From positions 1 to 64,000 of the forward strand of contig NZ_CP183878.1 in assembly GCF_048572895.1 (NCBI RefSeq): 64,000 nucleotides of DNA, in the 5' to 3' direction. Within the stretch, counting starts at the first letter, position 1. The number at the start of each line of letters is the position of its first letter. The DNA comes from Psychrobacillus sp048572895. GTDB taxonomy: Bacteria; Bacillota; Bacilli; Bacillales_A; Planococcaceae. The notes beneath the pieces were generated by a model that did not search any database, was not told the DNA's origin, and saw only the letters and a list, made by a program, of their open reading frames with translations. A program made the translations under genes and the position numbers. Shown here piece after piece: positions 18,260-27,067 of the stretch.

Positions 18260-18811
18260 ATGGTGAAAAAGGCATTATTAAACATTGATTATACAGTGGA
18301 TTTTGTAGCAGATAAAGGGGCATTAACATGTGGTAAACCAGGGCAGGACATTGAGGACGCTATTGTACAGGTAACCAAAGATTTTATATCGAATGGGGAC
18401 TTCGTGGTGTTCGCTATTGATACACACCAAGAGAATGACAACTACCATCCTGAATCTAAGTTATTTCCTCCTCACAACATAGAGGGAACCAAGGGCAGAG
18501 ATTTGTTCGGAAGACTCAAAGATGTGTATGAAAACAACAAAACTAATGCCCAGGTATATTGGATGAACAAAACTAGGTATTCTGCGTTTGCTGGTACAGA
18601 CCTAGAGTTAAAACTTAGAGAAAGACAGATTACAGAAGTTCACCTCATAGGCGTATGTACCGACATCTGTGTACTTCATACAGCAGTAGATGCTTTTAAC
18701 AAAGGCTATAAAGTAGTCGTTTATAAAGATGCTGTCGCAAGTTTCAATCAGTTAGGTCACGAATGGGCTTTAAGTCATTTCCAAAATAGCATCGGTGCAG
18801 AAATCAGATAG
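18260..18811 (+). CDS. Isochorismatase-fold cysteine hydrolase, nicotinamidase-like (183 aa)
   Basis: The catalytic Asp lies in LLNIDYTVDFV (about 8-11), the metal-like IDTHQENDNYHPE block is at about 54-66, and the nucleophile Cys is in GVCTDICVLHTAVDA (about 133-147). These match nicotinamidase/PncA-type hydrolases, which deamidate nicotinamide in NAD salvage. ATG 18260 follows AAGGAG. The assignment to nicotinamide is by family only. Confidence 0.87.
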   Translation: MVKKALLNIDYTVDFVADKGALTCGKPGQDIEDAIVQVTKDFISNGDFVVFAIDTHQENDNYHPESKLFPPHNIEGTKGRDLFGRLKDVYENNKTNAQVYWMNKTRYSAFAGTDLELKLRERQITEVHLIGVCTDICVLHTAVDAFNKGYKVVVYKDAVASFNQLGHEWALSHFQNSIGAEIR

Positions 18812-18830
18812 AACCACACCGGGTTATAAA

Positions 18831-18941
18831 ATGAAATGGAGAGTTACGCATGACAACGTTATACGGGTGGGAAAATTCGAAGATGGAAAATTAGACAAAG
18901 AAAATACAATAAAGTTAGAGTTAGTTCGTATAGAAAAGTGA
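18831..18941 (+). pseudogene. Possible C-terminal gene remnant (36 codons)
   Basis: An open stretch from ATG 18831 to TGA encodes MKWRVTHDNVIRVGKFEDGK... ending in LVRIEK, with normal-looking amino-acid use. It has no ribosome site and the frame stays open a little upstream, so it looks like the tail of a lost gene. I do not recognise the family. The terminator at 18940 follows directly. Confidence 0.3.
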
Positions 18942-18972
18942 GCTTGAAGAAACATTTCCAAGCTCATTTTTT
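18940..18972 (+). terminator. Intrinsic terminator
   Basis: GAGCTTG pairs with CAAGCTC, followed by ATTTTTTCC. Confidence 0.75.
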
Positions 18973-19057
18973 CCTTTCTATTTTACTAAAGGGTGTTGCG
19001 CTTATCTTATAAGAGTAACGAAAGGGGTAGTAAGTATTGACTTTCCCTAGTTGCCCA

Positions 19058-20338
19058 TTAATAACCTGGTTTTTTAAGGATTTTGAAGATATTATTTTTA
19101 TAGTCTTCCACACCGGGTTGGTCAAAGGGATTAATATCTAGTAAATATGCGCTATATGCACATGAAATCATATAGAAGTACAACAAATATCCGATATGCT
19201 CTTCATCGATTTGCCCGATAGATAAGGAAACTTGTGGCACACCGCCATCTAAGTGAGCGCTAGCAGTTGCTTCATGGCAGGCATGGTTGAATTCATGAAG
19301 TGTTAATCCACTTAAGTAGTTCAATTCATCATCGTCATTTTCTGCTTCAAACACGGTTAAATCATCATTTGCTTTTTCTACTGTTAAAAACGTTTCGAAT
19401 AACATGCGTTTTCCATCTTGGATGTACTGACCCAATGAATGCAAATCGGTCGAATAGACGACGGATGCTGGGAAAATCCCTTTACCATCTTTGCCTTCAC
19501 TTTCACCAAATAATTGCTTCCACCATTCTTGGATATAGCGTAGCTTTTCATCAAAGGTAGCCATAATTTCAACTGGGTAGCCAGCATCATACAAATGCTT
19601 GCGGATAATAGCATACTGAATAGCACTATTGGTTTTTGTATCTACTGTGCTGAATTTCTGTTCTGCTTTTGTGGCACCGCCAATCAATTTTTCAATGTCA
19701 TATCCTGCAGCCGCAATAGGGAGTAATCCAACAGCTGTAAATACGGAATATCTTCCTCCTACGTCGTTTGGCACGACATAGCGCTTATATCCTTTTTCTA
19801 TTGCTAGTGATAGAAGTGCACCTTTTTCTTCATCCGTTGTCACGATAATACGTGATGTTGCCTGATCTCCATAGCGTTTTTCCATGTATTGCTGTAAAAA
19901 CCGGAATGCCAAAGCAGGCTCGGTCGTTTTACCAGACTTGGAAATGACATTTAACGCTACTTCCTTTCCATCTAGGTAGGACATTAGCTGCTTCAAATAT
20001 TCCCCACTAACCATATGACCAGCAAAAATGACTTCCAGCTCACCTTTTTTTTCAAATGGTGTCGATAGTGCTTCAATAACTGCTTTGGATCCTAAGTATG
20101 ATCCGCCGATTCCTATAACGACTAGCACATCCGAATTGGAACGAACTTGTTCGGCTGTTTTTTGGATATCTTGCAGAAATTCAGTGCTCATATTACTAGG
20201 CCAATCAACCCAACCTAAAAACTCAGCACCAGCTGCTGATTTATTATGTATCCCCTGTTGAATTCCTTCTAATCTAGTCGTTAGTTCTGGTGTTACTAGT
20301 TTTGAAAAGTCCCCTGAAAAATTCACATTAATATTCAT
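19058..20338 (-). CDS. pgi: Glucose-6-phosphate isomerase (426 aa)
   Basis: This enzyme interconverts glucose-6-phosphate and fructose-6-phosphate in glycolysis. The signatures present are VVIGIGGSYLGSKAVIEAL, NVISKSGKTTEPALAF, DVGGRYSVFTAVGLLPIA, WWKQLFGESEGKDGKGIFPA and the catalytic His region STDLHSLGQYIQDG. It ends at LKKPGY, about 20 residues short of the B. subtilis enzyme's tail, after all known catalytic parts. ATG 20338 is spaced 6 bases from AAAGGGG; the ATG at 20344 directly abuts that site. Confidence 0.95.
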   Translation of the reverse strand: MNINVNFSGDFSKLVTPELTTRLEGIQQGIHNKSAAGAEFLGWVDWPSNMSTEFLQDIQKTAEQVRSNSDVLVVIGIGGSYLGSKAVIEALSTPFEKKGELEVIFAGHMVSGEYLKQLMSYLDGKEVALNVISKSGKTTEPALAFRFLQQYMEKRYGDQATSRIIVTTDEEKGALLSLAIEKGYKRYVVPNDVGGRYSVFTAVGLLPIAAAGYDIEKLIGGATKAEQKFSTVDTKTNSAIQYAIIRKHLYDAGYPVEIMATFDEKLRYIQEWWKQLFGESEGKDGKGIFPASVVYSTDLHSLGQYIQDGKRMLFETFLTVEKANDDLTVFEAENDDDELNYLSGLTLHEFNHACHEATASAHLDGGVPQVSLSIGQIDEEHIGYLLYFYMISCAYSAYLLDINPFDQPGVEDYKNNIFKILKKPGY

Positions 20339-20444
20339 AAGCATCCCCTTTGTAATCCTACTTGTTATTAGACTAATTTTACCATTAAGTATATAGAAAC
20401 ACGAGAAGATGGGGTAAGAAGATTTTGTCCGAGTTAAAAATAAA

Positions 20445-20477
20445 AACCCCTAAACAAATATTCATTGTTTAGGGGTT
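20445..20477 (-). terminator. Terminator of the general stress gene
   Basis: A 13-bp perfect stem (AACCCCTAAACAA with its complement) is followed on the minus strand by TTTATTTTT. Confidence 0.85.
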
Positions 20478-20498
20478 ATTCCGAGTGTATTAAACAAA

Positions 20499-20963
20499 TC
20501 AACGGTCGCTTAATGGATATTGATTTAACCGATTTTCAACATCTCCGGGACGAATTGCTTCACCCGAATTTCTTATTTCTGTTCCCTCATAAGAGGAATC
20601 AGACTGGTTTTTCGCATATTCATCGTAAACTGTTCCGTAATTCTTATCTACGTATAGGAGAATGCCTCCGCTTTTCACTTCACTATAATAGCGATGCGAA
20701 TCGTCGTCTGAAAATCCCATTTGGCTGAAGGCAGCACGGACAGGCTCATCACCAGTTAAGAAAGCCTTAAATTTGTCTAACCAGTTCCCTTCAACCGATT
20801 CTAGCTCCGCATCTGTTTGCCCACGTACGATTGAAAGAGAATCCTTATGATTTGTAACGACATAAATATCGTTTTCCATATATCCTTCTAGTTTTAATTC
20901 ATTAATTTTGTCTAGTACTTCCTGTTCTGTTTGAAAAGATCCTACAAATTTTTTATCTGCCAT
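20499..20963 (-). CDS. General stress protein 17M / YflT family (154 aa)
   Basis: The N-terminal domain VGSFQTEQEVLDKINELKLEG then DIYVVTNHKDSLSIV is the YflT (heat-induced stress) fold. A charged tail (about 105-154) follows, containing DKNYGTVYDEYAK and ending NRLNQYPLSDR. Members are sigma-B-dependent stress proteins of unknown biochemistry. A sigma-B-type promoter lies at 21003-21027. The ribosome site is GGAGGT. Confidence 0.87.
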   Translation of the reverse strand: MADKKFVGSFQTEQEVLDKINELKLEGYMENDIYVVTNHKDSLSIVRGQTDAELESVEGNWLDKFKAFLTGDEPVRAAFSQMGFSDDDSHRYYSEVKSGGILLYVDKNYGTVYDEYAKNQSDSSYEGTEIRNSGEAIRPGDVENRLNQYPLSDR

Positions 20964-21002
20964 TTGTATATACCTCCATTGATTAATTTTATTACCTTTA
21001 AT

Positions 21003-21027
21003 TTACCCATTAGAATACGCCATAAAC
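21003..21027 (-). promoter_or_regulatory. Sigma-B-type promoter for the YflT-family gene
   Basis: On the minus strand, GTTTAT (21022-21027), a 13-bp spacer and GGGTAA (21003-21008) match the general-stress consensus GTTTAA-N13-15-GGGTAT with one mismatch in each element. It lies 40 bp before the start codon of a known class of stress gene. Confidence 0.72.
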
Positions 21028-21198
21028 AAAAAACATGGAACGTGAAAAAAGTGTATCGATGCCAATTGAAACGAACGGGTTTCCTGGGGCTTCTATTTTA
21101 GGGAAGGTCGATAAGTTTAGGTATATGCTAAAATAAAGTAAAATCAATCTAGGCGATCAAAAGATATTCTTTATTTATAGGTCGAGAAAGGATACTCC

Positions 21199-24100
21199 AT
21201 GAATTTTTCGATGAATGAAGCAAAAATAAAGAAATTATGTGGTGTGACAGCTTTTAAAAAAGGCAAATCCTATTATCAAGCAGGGAAAGTAGACCTACAT
21301 TCCTTCAAACCAGAAGACTCGATTCTCAAAGCTACTGTACATGCAGTAGATGATGTTGAAGTCATGGTGGTAGCAGATTCTGACGGAAAGGTCGGAGGTA
21401 ACTGTACTTGCCCACCCATAGGATTTGTCAAAACGTATTGTCAGCATATTGCAGCAGTATTATTTGTAGTAGAAGAAAAGGAAACAGAGGAACGATTGGC
21501 TACAAGAATGCTCGATTTGTTTGAAAACCAAGCAGTGCACCCAACGGCAAAGCAACTACATTTTGACGAAAGACAGACACTTCACATGGAATTTATATGC
21601 CGTCCAGTACTCCTAGAGACAGGGGGATATGGGTTTGGAATTCGGATGAATGTAGGACCAAATACATTGCATAGTATTTCAAACGTAAAGGACTTTCTTT
21701 ATAGTATTGAGAAAAAAGAACCGTTTGAATATTCCTCCGGACAATACTATGTACAGGAAATTTATAGCTTTCCAAAAGAAACTGATGCAGTTCTTCAGCT
21801 GTTGTTAAAAGGTCAGCATGAGCAAACAGTACAAGCAGATACTTTACTTATATCCGCATCGGATTGGGATCAGCTACTTCCTTTGTTAACAAAAGCTCCA
21901 TTAGTTAGATTTGAGCACGAAGAAAAAATGTATGATGGAGTACAATTTGGGAAAGACCTGCCGCTACGTTTTGTCTTTGATGAAACGAAGAAGACCAATT
22001 ATCAGCTAAATGTGGTTGGGCTCGACCGAATTATTGTGCTCAAAGGCTATGGATATGCATTTTCACAAGGGGTTCTGTATAAAATTCCGATAAAAGAGTG
22101 CATAAGACTAGCGGAATTAAAAGAAATGCTCGATCAGTCTGGAAAACATGAATTGGTTATTTCAGAGAACCAAATAGATCATTTTATGGAGAAAACCATA
22201 CCTGAGTTTATGAAGCTTGGCTACTTACATATAGCGGAATCTATTTCAAAAAGAATCGGAGAAACTCCGCTTCGTGTAAAGCTATTTTTGGATCGAGTTA
22301 AGCACCGTATACTAGCGGGGTTAGAGTTCCATTACGGACATCTTGTCATCAATCCAAGTGAAGAATTAGAACAAGAAATTATGCACTTTCCAGGGATTAG
22401 ACGTCAACTGAATAAGGAACAGCAGATCATCGATGTATTAATGGAGAGCGGGTTTACTCAAACTCCAGGTGGATTCTACTTATTCGACGAGGAGGCAGAA
22501 TATCACTTTTTATATCATGTGCTACCCAACATGGAAAAATGGGTTCAAATATATGCCTCGACAGCAATTAAAATGCGTGTACAAAGAGGATATATTGGCC
22601 CGAGGATAAGAGTAGAAGTAAAAGAGCGGACAGATTGGCTAGAGTTTAAGTTCGATCTACAAGGAATTCCGGAAAAGGAAATCCAGCGCCTAATGGCTTC
22701 TATTGAAGAAAAACGAAAATTTTACCGCATTCCGGGTGACAGTTTAGTTTCACTTGAGACACCTGAATATCAAGCGTTAGCTAGCTTTATCATTGATATG
22801 GGAATTACAACTGATACGATTGATGATGAAATTCATGTTCCGTTAATAAAAGGAATGCAAATGATCGATTCTTTGGAGCAAGGAGCCTTGGTAGAGCCTG
22901 GTGAAAAATTTGCTAAGCTCATGAAAAACTTACACGACCCTGGAAACTTAGAGTTGAATGTTCCAATTCCTTTAGAAGGGGTACTGAGAGACTATCAAAA
23001 AGTAGGGTTTCGTTGGTTCCAGCTACTAGCAAAATACAAATTTGGTGGCATCCTAGCTGATGATATGGGACTTGGGAAAACGCTTCAAAGTATTGCCTTC
23101 ATTGAATCTGTACTTCCGGATGTTCGTGCACGAAATTTACCGGTGTTAATCGTATGTCCTGCCTCGCTTTTATACAATTGGAGGAATGAGTTAAAAAAAT
23201 TCACTCCCCATATTCAAGCACTGGTGATAGATGGCGATAAAACAAAAAGAAGTGATTCGTGGAAACAGACTTCACATGCAGATGTAATAATTACTTCGTA
23301 TCCAACGCTTCGAATGGACACGGAGCTATATCGAAATCACCTTTTTCATACGTTGTTCGCAGACGAAGCACAGGCATTTAAAAACCCATTAACAAAAACA
23401 GCAAAAGCAGTGAAGATGATCAAAGCAGAGTACCGATTTGCCCTAACAGGGACACCAATAGAGAATGCTTTAGACGAGCTCTGGTCAATATTCCATGTTG
23501 TGTTTCCAGAATTATTGCCTGGAAGACGAGCCTTTAGTGAATTAAGCCGTGAAAATATAGCAAAACGAGTTCGACCGTTTATATTGCGGCGTATGAAACA
23601 GGAGGTACTGAAGGAATTGCCTGAGAAGACGGAAACGATGCTGTATTCCGAATTACAAATGGAGCAAAAAACTTTATATGCAGCCTATTTGGCTGAACTT
23701 AAACAAGATGCATTGAAGCATTTGAAAAAAGGCAATCTCCAAAGAAATCGTATAAGAATATTGGCCGGACTAACAAGACTTCGCCAACTATGTTGTCATC
23801 CAGCTCTTTTCGTAGAAGGCTATAAGGGAAGTTCCGCTAAGTTTGAACAGCTGATGGAGCTCTTGGAAGAATGCCGAATATCGGGTAGAAGAGTGCTCAT
23901 TTTTTCACAGTTTACACAGATGCTAGGCATCATTAGAGGAAAACTCATACGAGAGGGAGCCCCTTATTTCTACTTAGATGGCCAAACACCATCAGAAGAG
24001 CGAGTAGAATTATGTAATCGTTTTAATAACGGAGAAGGGAATCTTTTTCTAATTTCGTTAAAAGCAGGGGGAACTGGATTGAATCTGACTGGAGCAGACA

Positions 24101-24348
24101 CCGTCATTCTTTACGACCTATGGTGGAATCCAGCAGTGGAGCAGCAAGCTGCAGACCGTGCTCATCGAATGGGGCAAGAAAACGAAGTACATGTAATTCG
24201 TTTAATAGCAAAGGGCACCATTGAAGAAAAAATTACTCAACTACAGCATAGAAAGAAAAGTCTTATTGACGAGGTCATTCACTCGGGGCAGGATACAATG
24301 TCTACTATGACAGAAGAGGATATTAAAGAAATATTGATGATAGAGTAG
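21199..24348 (+). CDS. SNF2-family helicase with N-terminal SWIM zinc finger (1049 aa)
   Basis: An N-terminal SWIM motif (CTCPPIGFVKTYCQH, about 74-88: CxCx-n-CxH) is followed by a bacterial SNF2-associated region (about 110-560). The Swi2/Snf2 ATPase follows: motif I DDMGLGKT (about 618-626), DEAQ box (about 720), the C-terminal RecA domain with IFSQFTQML (about 900), AGGTGLNL (about 955) and QAADRAHRMGQ (about 983). It is a YwqA-like DNA translocase, probably acting in repair or chromatin remodelling. It is monocistronic with a strong terminator. Confidence 0.93.
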   Translation: MNFSMNEAKIKKLCGVTAFKKGKSYYQAGKVDLHSFKPEDSILKATVHAVDDVEVMVVADSDGKVGGNCTCPPIGFVKTYCQHIAAVLFVVEEKETEERLATRMLDLFENQAVHPTAKQLHFDERQTLHMEFICRPVLLETGGYGFGIRMNVGPNTLHSISNVKDFLYSIEKKEPFEYSSGQYYVQEIYSFPKETDAVLQLLLKGQHEQTVQADTLLISASDWDQLLPLLTKAPLVRFEHEEKMYDGVQFGKDLPLRFVFDETKKTNYQLNVVGLDRIIVLKGYGYAFSQGVLYKIPIKECIRLAELKEMLDQSGKHELVISENQIDHFMEKTIPEFMKLGYLHIAESISKRIGETPLRVKLFLDRVKHRILAGLEFHYGHLVINPSEELEQEIMHFPGIRRQLNKEQQIIDVLMESGFTQTPGGFYLFDEEAEYHFLYHVLPNMEKWVQIYASTAIKMRVQRGYIGPRIRVEVKERTDWLEFKFDLQGIPEKEIQRLMASIEEKRKFYRIPGDSLVSLETPEYQALASFIIDMGITTDTIDDEIHVPLIKGMQMIDSLEQGALVEPGEKFAKLMKNLHDPGNLELNVPIPLEGVLRDYQKVGFRWFQLLAKYKFGGILADDMGLGKTLQSIAFIESVLPDVRARNLPVLIVCPASLLYNWRNELKKFTPHIQALVIDGDKTKRSDSWKQTSHADVIITSYPTLRMDTELYRNHLFHTLFADEAQAFKNPLTKTAKAVKMIKAEYRFALTGTPIENALDELWSIFHVVFPELLPGRRAFSELSRENIAKRVRPFILRRMKQEVLKELPEKTETMLYSELQMEQKTLYAAYLAELKQDALKHLKKGNLQRNRIRILAGLTRLRQLCCHPALFVEGYKGSSAKFEQLMELLEECRISGRRVLIFSQFTQMLGIIRGKLIREGAPYFYLDGQTPSEERVELCNRFNNGEGNLFLISLKAGGTGLNLTGADTVILYDLWWNPAVEQQAADRAHRMGQENEVHVIRLIAKGTIEEKITQLQHRKKSLIDEVIHSGQDTMSTMTEEDIKEILMIE

Positions 24349-24365
24349 GAAGGTTTAATAAAAAA

Positions 24366-24409
24366 GTGATCCAAGATAAGTATATACTCTTATCTTGGAT
24401 CATTTTTTA
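24366..24409 (+). terminator. Intrinsic terminator after the SNF2 gene
   Basis: The 14-bp stem TGATCCAAGATAAG / CTTATCTTGGATCA is followed by TTTTTT. Confidence 0.88.
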
Positions 24410-24756
24410 TTTATAAAATCTTCTATAATGTCAAAATAAACTTAGATACATGAATACATAGATTAACAAGATAGCAAACTTCTATAAAGATTACATATGA
24501 ATTTCTATGACGACCCATTTTCAACATAAAATATGGCCTTCTAAGTAATTGATTTTAAATTTTAATATAAATAGGTCATAGTAAGTTTAAATGGCTTTAA
24601 GGACCCCTTAAATACAAATATGAACAAATAGGTATGTAAATCCGGGTTACTATCTTTTAATTGGGTCAAAATTACTCATGTTTTTAGTATTTCTGTTGTA
24701 GTCAAAGTAGCATAAAAAAATTAAAATAAAATCTTTTGTTTTCTAAAAATAGGTAA
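24410..24756. other. A/T-rich intergenic stretch without a recognisable gene
   Basis: About 350 bp separate the SNF2 terminator from the parC-like array. I see no coding frame with a ribosome site and no clear promoter or repeat. It may be spacer DNA or contain partition-associated DNA I cannot recognise. Confidence 0.5.
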
Positions 24757-24935
24757 GTTTACAAAAGTGTATACAAGTATACACGAAGAAAACGTTGTGT
24801 ATACAAATTAGTAAACTTGTTTACAAACACGTATACATTTTGGTATATAAGGATGTATACAACAAAGTTTACAAGTACACATTATAAGAATATTTGTATA
24901 CAAAAGTAGGTTAAATGTACACGATTTGAATACAA
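24757..24935. repeat. parC-like centromere: array of GTWTACAA octamers
   Basis: About a dozen copies of GT(A/T)TACAA or close variants start at 24757, 24769, 24777, 24799, 24819, 24831, 24843 (variant), 24855, 24867, 24896, 24917 (variant) and 24928 (variant). Five consecutive starts (24819-24867) are exactly 12 bp apart. The array lies directly upstream of the ParM-like gene, the normal place for a type II centromere/operator bound by ParR. Units are too short and spacers too regular for CRISPR. Confidence 0.82.
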
Positions 24936-25009
24936 CTTTTGGGGGATTGACCGAGCTTTGGCTGTAAGATACCTTTAAATGGTAGAACATAAGATGAAGG
25001 GATGATTTG

Positions 25010-26194
25010 ATGAATACTTCAAGAATTTGTGCAATCGATGTAGGAAATGACTCAGTAAAAGCTTTATTTGGAAAATTAGATTATGAATTAAACATTCCCA
25101 ATGTAGTTGCGGTCTCAACAGAAGACAGACCGGTAATAGGTATAGAAGAATTGAATGATAAGGATCCGATAGAAGGAATTCATATTAAAGTGCACTCCCC
25201 TGCTCTAAATGAAAACAATATAATTTACCGTGTTGGTAGCTTAGCGACAAAAAGTAATAATGCAACTGAATTAGACCCTGGTAGCAACAAATCAGAGGAA
25301 GATCAAACACTAGTTATGTTATTTGCCTCTTTAGCTTTAGATGCAGTGAGAGAAGAGAACTCAGAGGTTTTTAAAAAGAACAATAACGTAATTGATGCAA
25401 ACTATACGCTAGGTACTGGTCTGCCACTTCGCGAAGTAAAAGAAGGAAAAGATGTAGGCTATCGATCGCAGCTATTAGGATCGGTTCACCAAGTCGAGTT
25501 TTTAGTAACACCTAAATACCAAGGATTAAAAGTAAATATCAAGTTTGATGAAGTTAAAATATATCCTGAAGGATTTGCAGCATATATTAACCTAGTAATG
25601 GATAATGATTTAAACATTATTAACAGAGATTTAGTAGATAAAAGTATCTTGATTCAAGATATTGGAGGCCTATCAACTGATGTTGCGGTCATTAAGAATC
25701 GTAATGTAGATGACGATAAAGCGCAGGGGTTCAATCTAGGTGTTTCTGAAGCGCTAGAGTCTATTCGAGAAGAAATTAGATTAAAACATGGTGTAGAATT
25801 AGACAGTCGTAGAGATGTTGTAGATATTATCACTAGAAAAAATGATCGAAATCATATTATGGTAAATGGTAGCCGTACAAGCGTTCACGATATTACCGAT
25901 CGAATTCTTTTAGACTTAGCGAAGAAAGAATATCGTCATTTACGTAATGTTTGGCAAAAAAATTCGCAAACAGAGATCTGCTATTTTGTAGGCGGCGGAG
26001 CGATCGTATTAAAAGAATATATTAAAACACTAAATAACAATTTAAATGGCTATAATATTGAATTCTTTGAAGATGAAAAAGAGAGTATCTGGATGATGGC
26101 AAATGCTTATCATAAATTAATCTCTGATTTTGTTAGAAAGAATAAGAAGGATATAAAAAGTAATGAAGCAACGAAACAAAAAGTAGAAAAATAG
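25010..26194 (+). CDS. parM: ParM/StbA-type actin-like ATPase (394 aa)
   Basis: This is an actin-superfamily NTPase that forms DNA-segregating filaments. Motifs are phosphate-1 AIDVGNDSVKALFG (about 8-21), phosphate-2 IQDIGGLSTDVAVI (about 215-228) and the adenosine motif CYFVGGGAIVLKEY (about 325-338). Length fits ParM/Alp proteins. ATG 25010 with AAGGGA seven bases ahead is chosen over the TTG at 25007. It is followed 9 bp later by a ParR-like gene and preceded by an octamer array, completing a parC-parM-parR cassette. The neighbours (SNF2, opuA) are chromosomal, so a plasmid origin is not evident. Confidence 0.88.
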   Translation: MNTSRICAIDVGNDSVKALFGKLDYELNIPNVVAVSTEDRPVIGIEELNDKDPIEGIHIKVHSPALNENNIIYRVGSLATKSNNATELDPGSNKSEEDQTLVMLFASLALDAVREENSEVFKKNNNVIDANYTLGTGLPLREVKEGKDVGYRSQLLGSVHQVEFLVTPKYQGLKVNIKFDEVKIYPEGFAAYINLVMDNDLNIINRDLVDKSILIQDIGGLSTDVAVIKNRNVDDDKAQGFNLGVSEALESIREEIRLKHGVELDSRRDVVDIITRKNDRNHIMVNGSRTSVHDITDRILLDLAKKEYRHLRNVWQKNSQTEICYFVGGGAIVLKEYIKTLNNNLNGYNIEFFEDEKESIWMMANAYHKLISDFVRKNKKDIKSNEATKQKVEK

Positions 26195-26203
26195 GGTGAT
26201 TTC

Positions 26204-26821
26204 ATGGAAAAATCGGGGAATTCTGGTATTCAAAGAGGACAAGCTATTACATTTCGTCTTCCTTCTGACACTCCTGATCACATTATAAAGCAAATGCAAA
26301 AGTTAAAAGAAACTGAGAGAAGAAACTTTTCAAGTAAAATGGCGGAGTTTGTTTTAGATGGAGTAAGTAACTCATTATCCAAGGATAGAGAAACAATAAC
26401 GATTCCTATGCCGAAACAGTTAAGCAAGGAACAGCGTAACTGGCTTAAACATGCACATTCAGAAGCTATGCTAGGAAATATTGTGTATCATTTGTTGTCA
26501 GATCCAGTGCGTGCAATGTCTATTCTTGCCTCTCTTAACAGCAATGCCTTAGATATTGACCAAGCCCTGTATTTACAAGCTGAACCGACTGAAAAAATAG
26601 AAAATGAGTCTAATACAAGTACTAGCACTAATGTTTCAACTGAACCAGAGGAAGAACAAGAAGAATTTCTTACTGACGAATTAGAAGACGATTTGATGAA
26701 TTTTGACTGGGACATGGCAAAACATGAGCATGCCGCTACAGAAGAAGATTCCGAGGAGAATGTCGAAACTGAAAGCCTAGATGACCTACTTGGAGATTTT
26801 CTTTCAAGAATGAATAAATAA
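26204..26821 (+). CDS. parR: ParR-like partition adaptor with long acidic tail (205 aa)
   Basis: The N-terminal part (about 8-60) contains ITFRLPSDTPDHIIKQMQKL then RRNFSSKMAEFVLDGV, a beta strand plus two helices as in ribbon-helix-helix ParR proteins. A middle helical region (about 70-120) follows. The C-terminal 80 residues are strongly acidic (EPEEEQEEFLTDELEDD...) and end in a short amphipathic segment, SLDDLLGDFLSRMNK, a candidate filament-binding peptide. I infer ParR from gene order and fold; sequence similarity alone is weak. The tail is longer than in R1 or pSK41 ParR. Confidence 0.68.
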   Translation: MEKSGNSGIQRGQAITFRLPSDTPDHIIKQMQKLKETERRNFSSKMAEFVLDGVSNSLSKDRETITIPMPKQLSKEQRNWLKHAHSEAMLGNIVYHLLSDPVRAMSILASLNSNALDIDQALYLQAEPTEKIENESNTSTSTNVSTEPEEEQEEFLTDELEDDLMNFDWDMAKHEHAATEEDSEENVETESLDDLLGDFLSRMNK

Positions 26822-26867
26822 TAATTGTAGGAAGTATAGCAAAAGCTCCAATCTGTAAAAGAAATAT

Positions 26868-26918
26868 AAATCCCGCTGGAACCAAAGATAACTGGTTCCA
26901 GCGGGATTCTTTTTTTTC
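26868..26918 (+). terminator. Strong terminator after parMR
   Basis: The 15-bp perfect stem AATCCCGCTGGAACC / GGTTCCAGCGGGATT is followed by CTTTTTTTT. Confidence 0.9.
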
Positions 26919-26997
26919 GACCCTGTGTAATAAACATTCACGTTAATTCAAACAATCGTGAATGTTTATATTTTCATGTTTGTTTCTTACACAGGGA
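26919..26997. repeat. CCCTGTGTAAG palindromic repeat, copy 1
   Basis: This is a MITE-like nested palindrome. The outer arms CCCTGTGTAA.AAACA / TGTTTCTTACACAGGG enclose the inner arms AAACATTCACG / CGTGAATGTTT. Other copies are at 30915-30993, 43199-43263, 47621-47699 and 53944-54024. Confidence 0.85.
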
Positions 26998-27003
26998 CAA
27001 ACA

Positions 27004-27058
27004 AAAAAACCCCCAAATAATGTGCACTTTAAAAAGTGCTACTAATTGGAGTTTTTTT
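27004..27058 (-). terminator. Terminator of the GbsR-type gene
   Basis: ACTCCAATTAGTAGCACTTT folds on AAAGTGC...TTGGGGG and is followed on the minus strand by TTTTTTT; there is an internal mismatch bulge. Confidence 0.7.
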
Positions 27059-27067
27059 ATGGTCATA

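Noticed and set aside
24757..24935. CRISPR array
   Set aside because: Repeat unit is only about 8 bp with 4-bp gaps, no 20-40 bp spacers and no cas genes; position and phasing fit a ParR centromere.
24410..26821. ParMR as part of a prophage or integrated plasmid
   Set aside because: No integrase, capsid, rep or mobilisation gene, and no direct-repeat att pair, visible within the window; left open as a check, not claimed.
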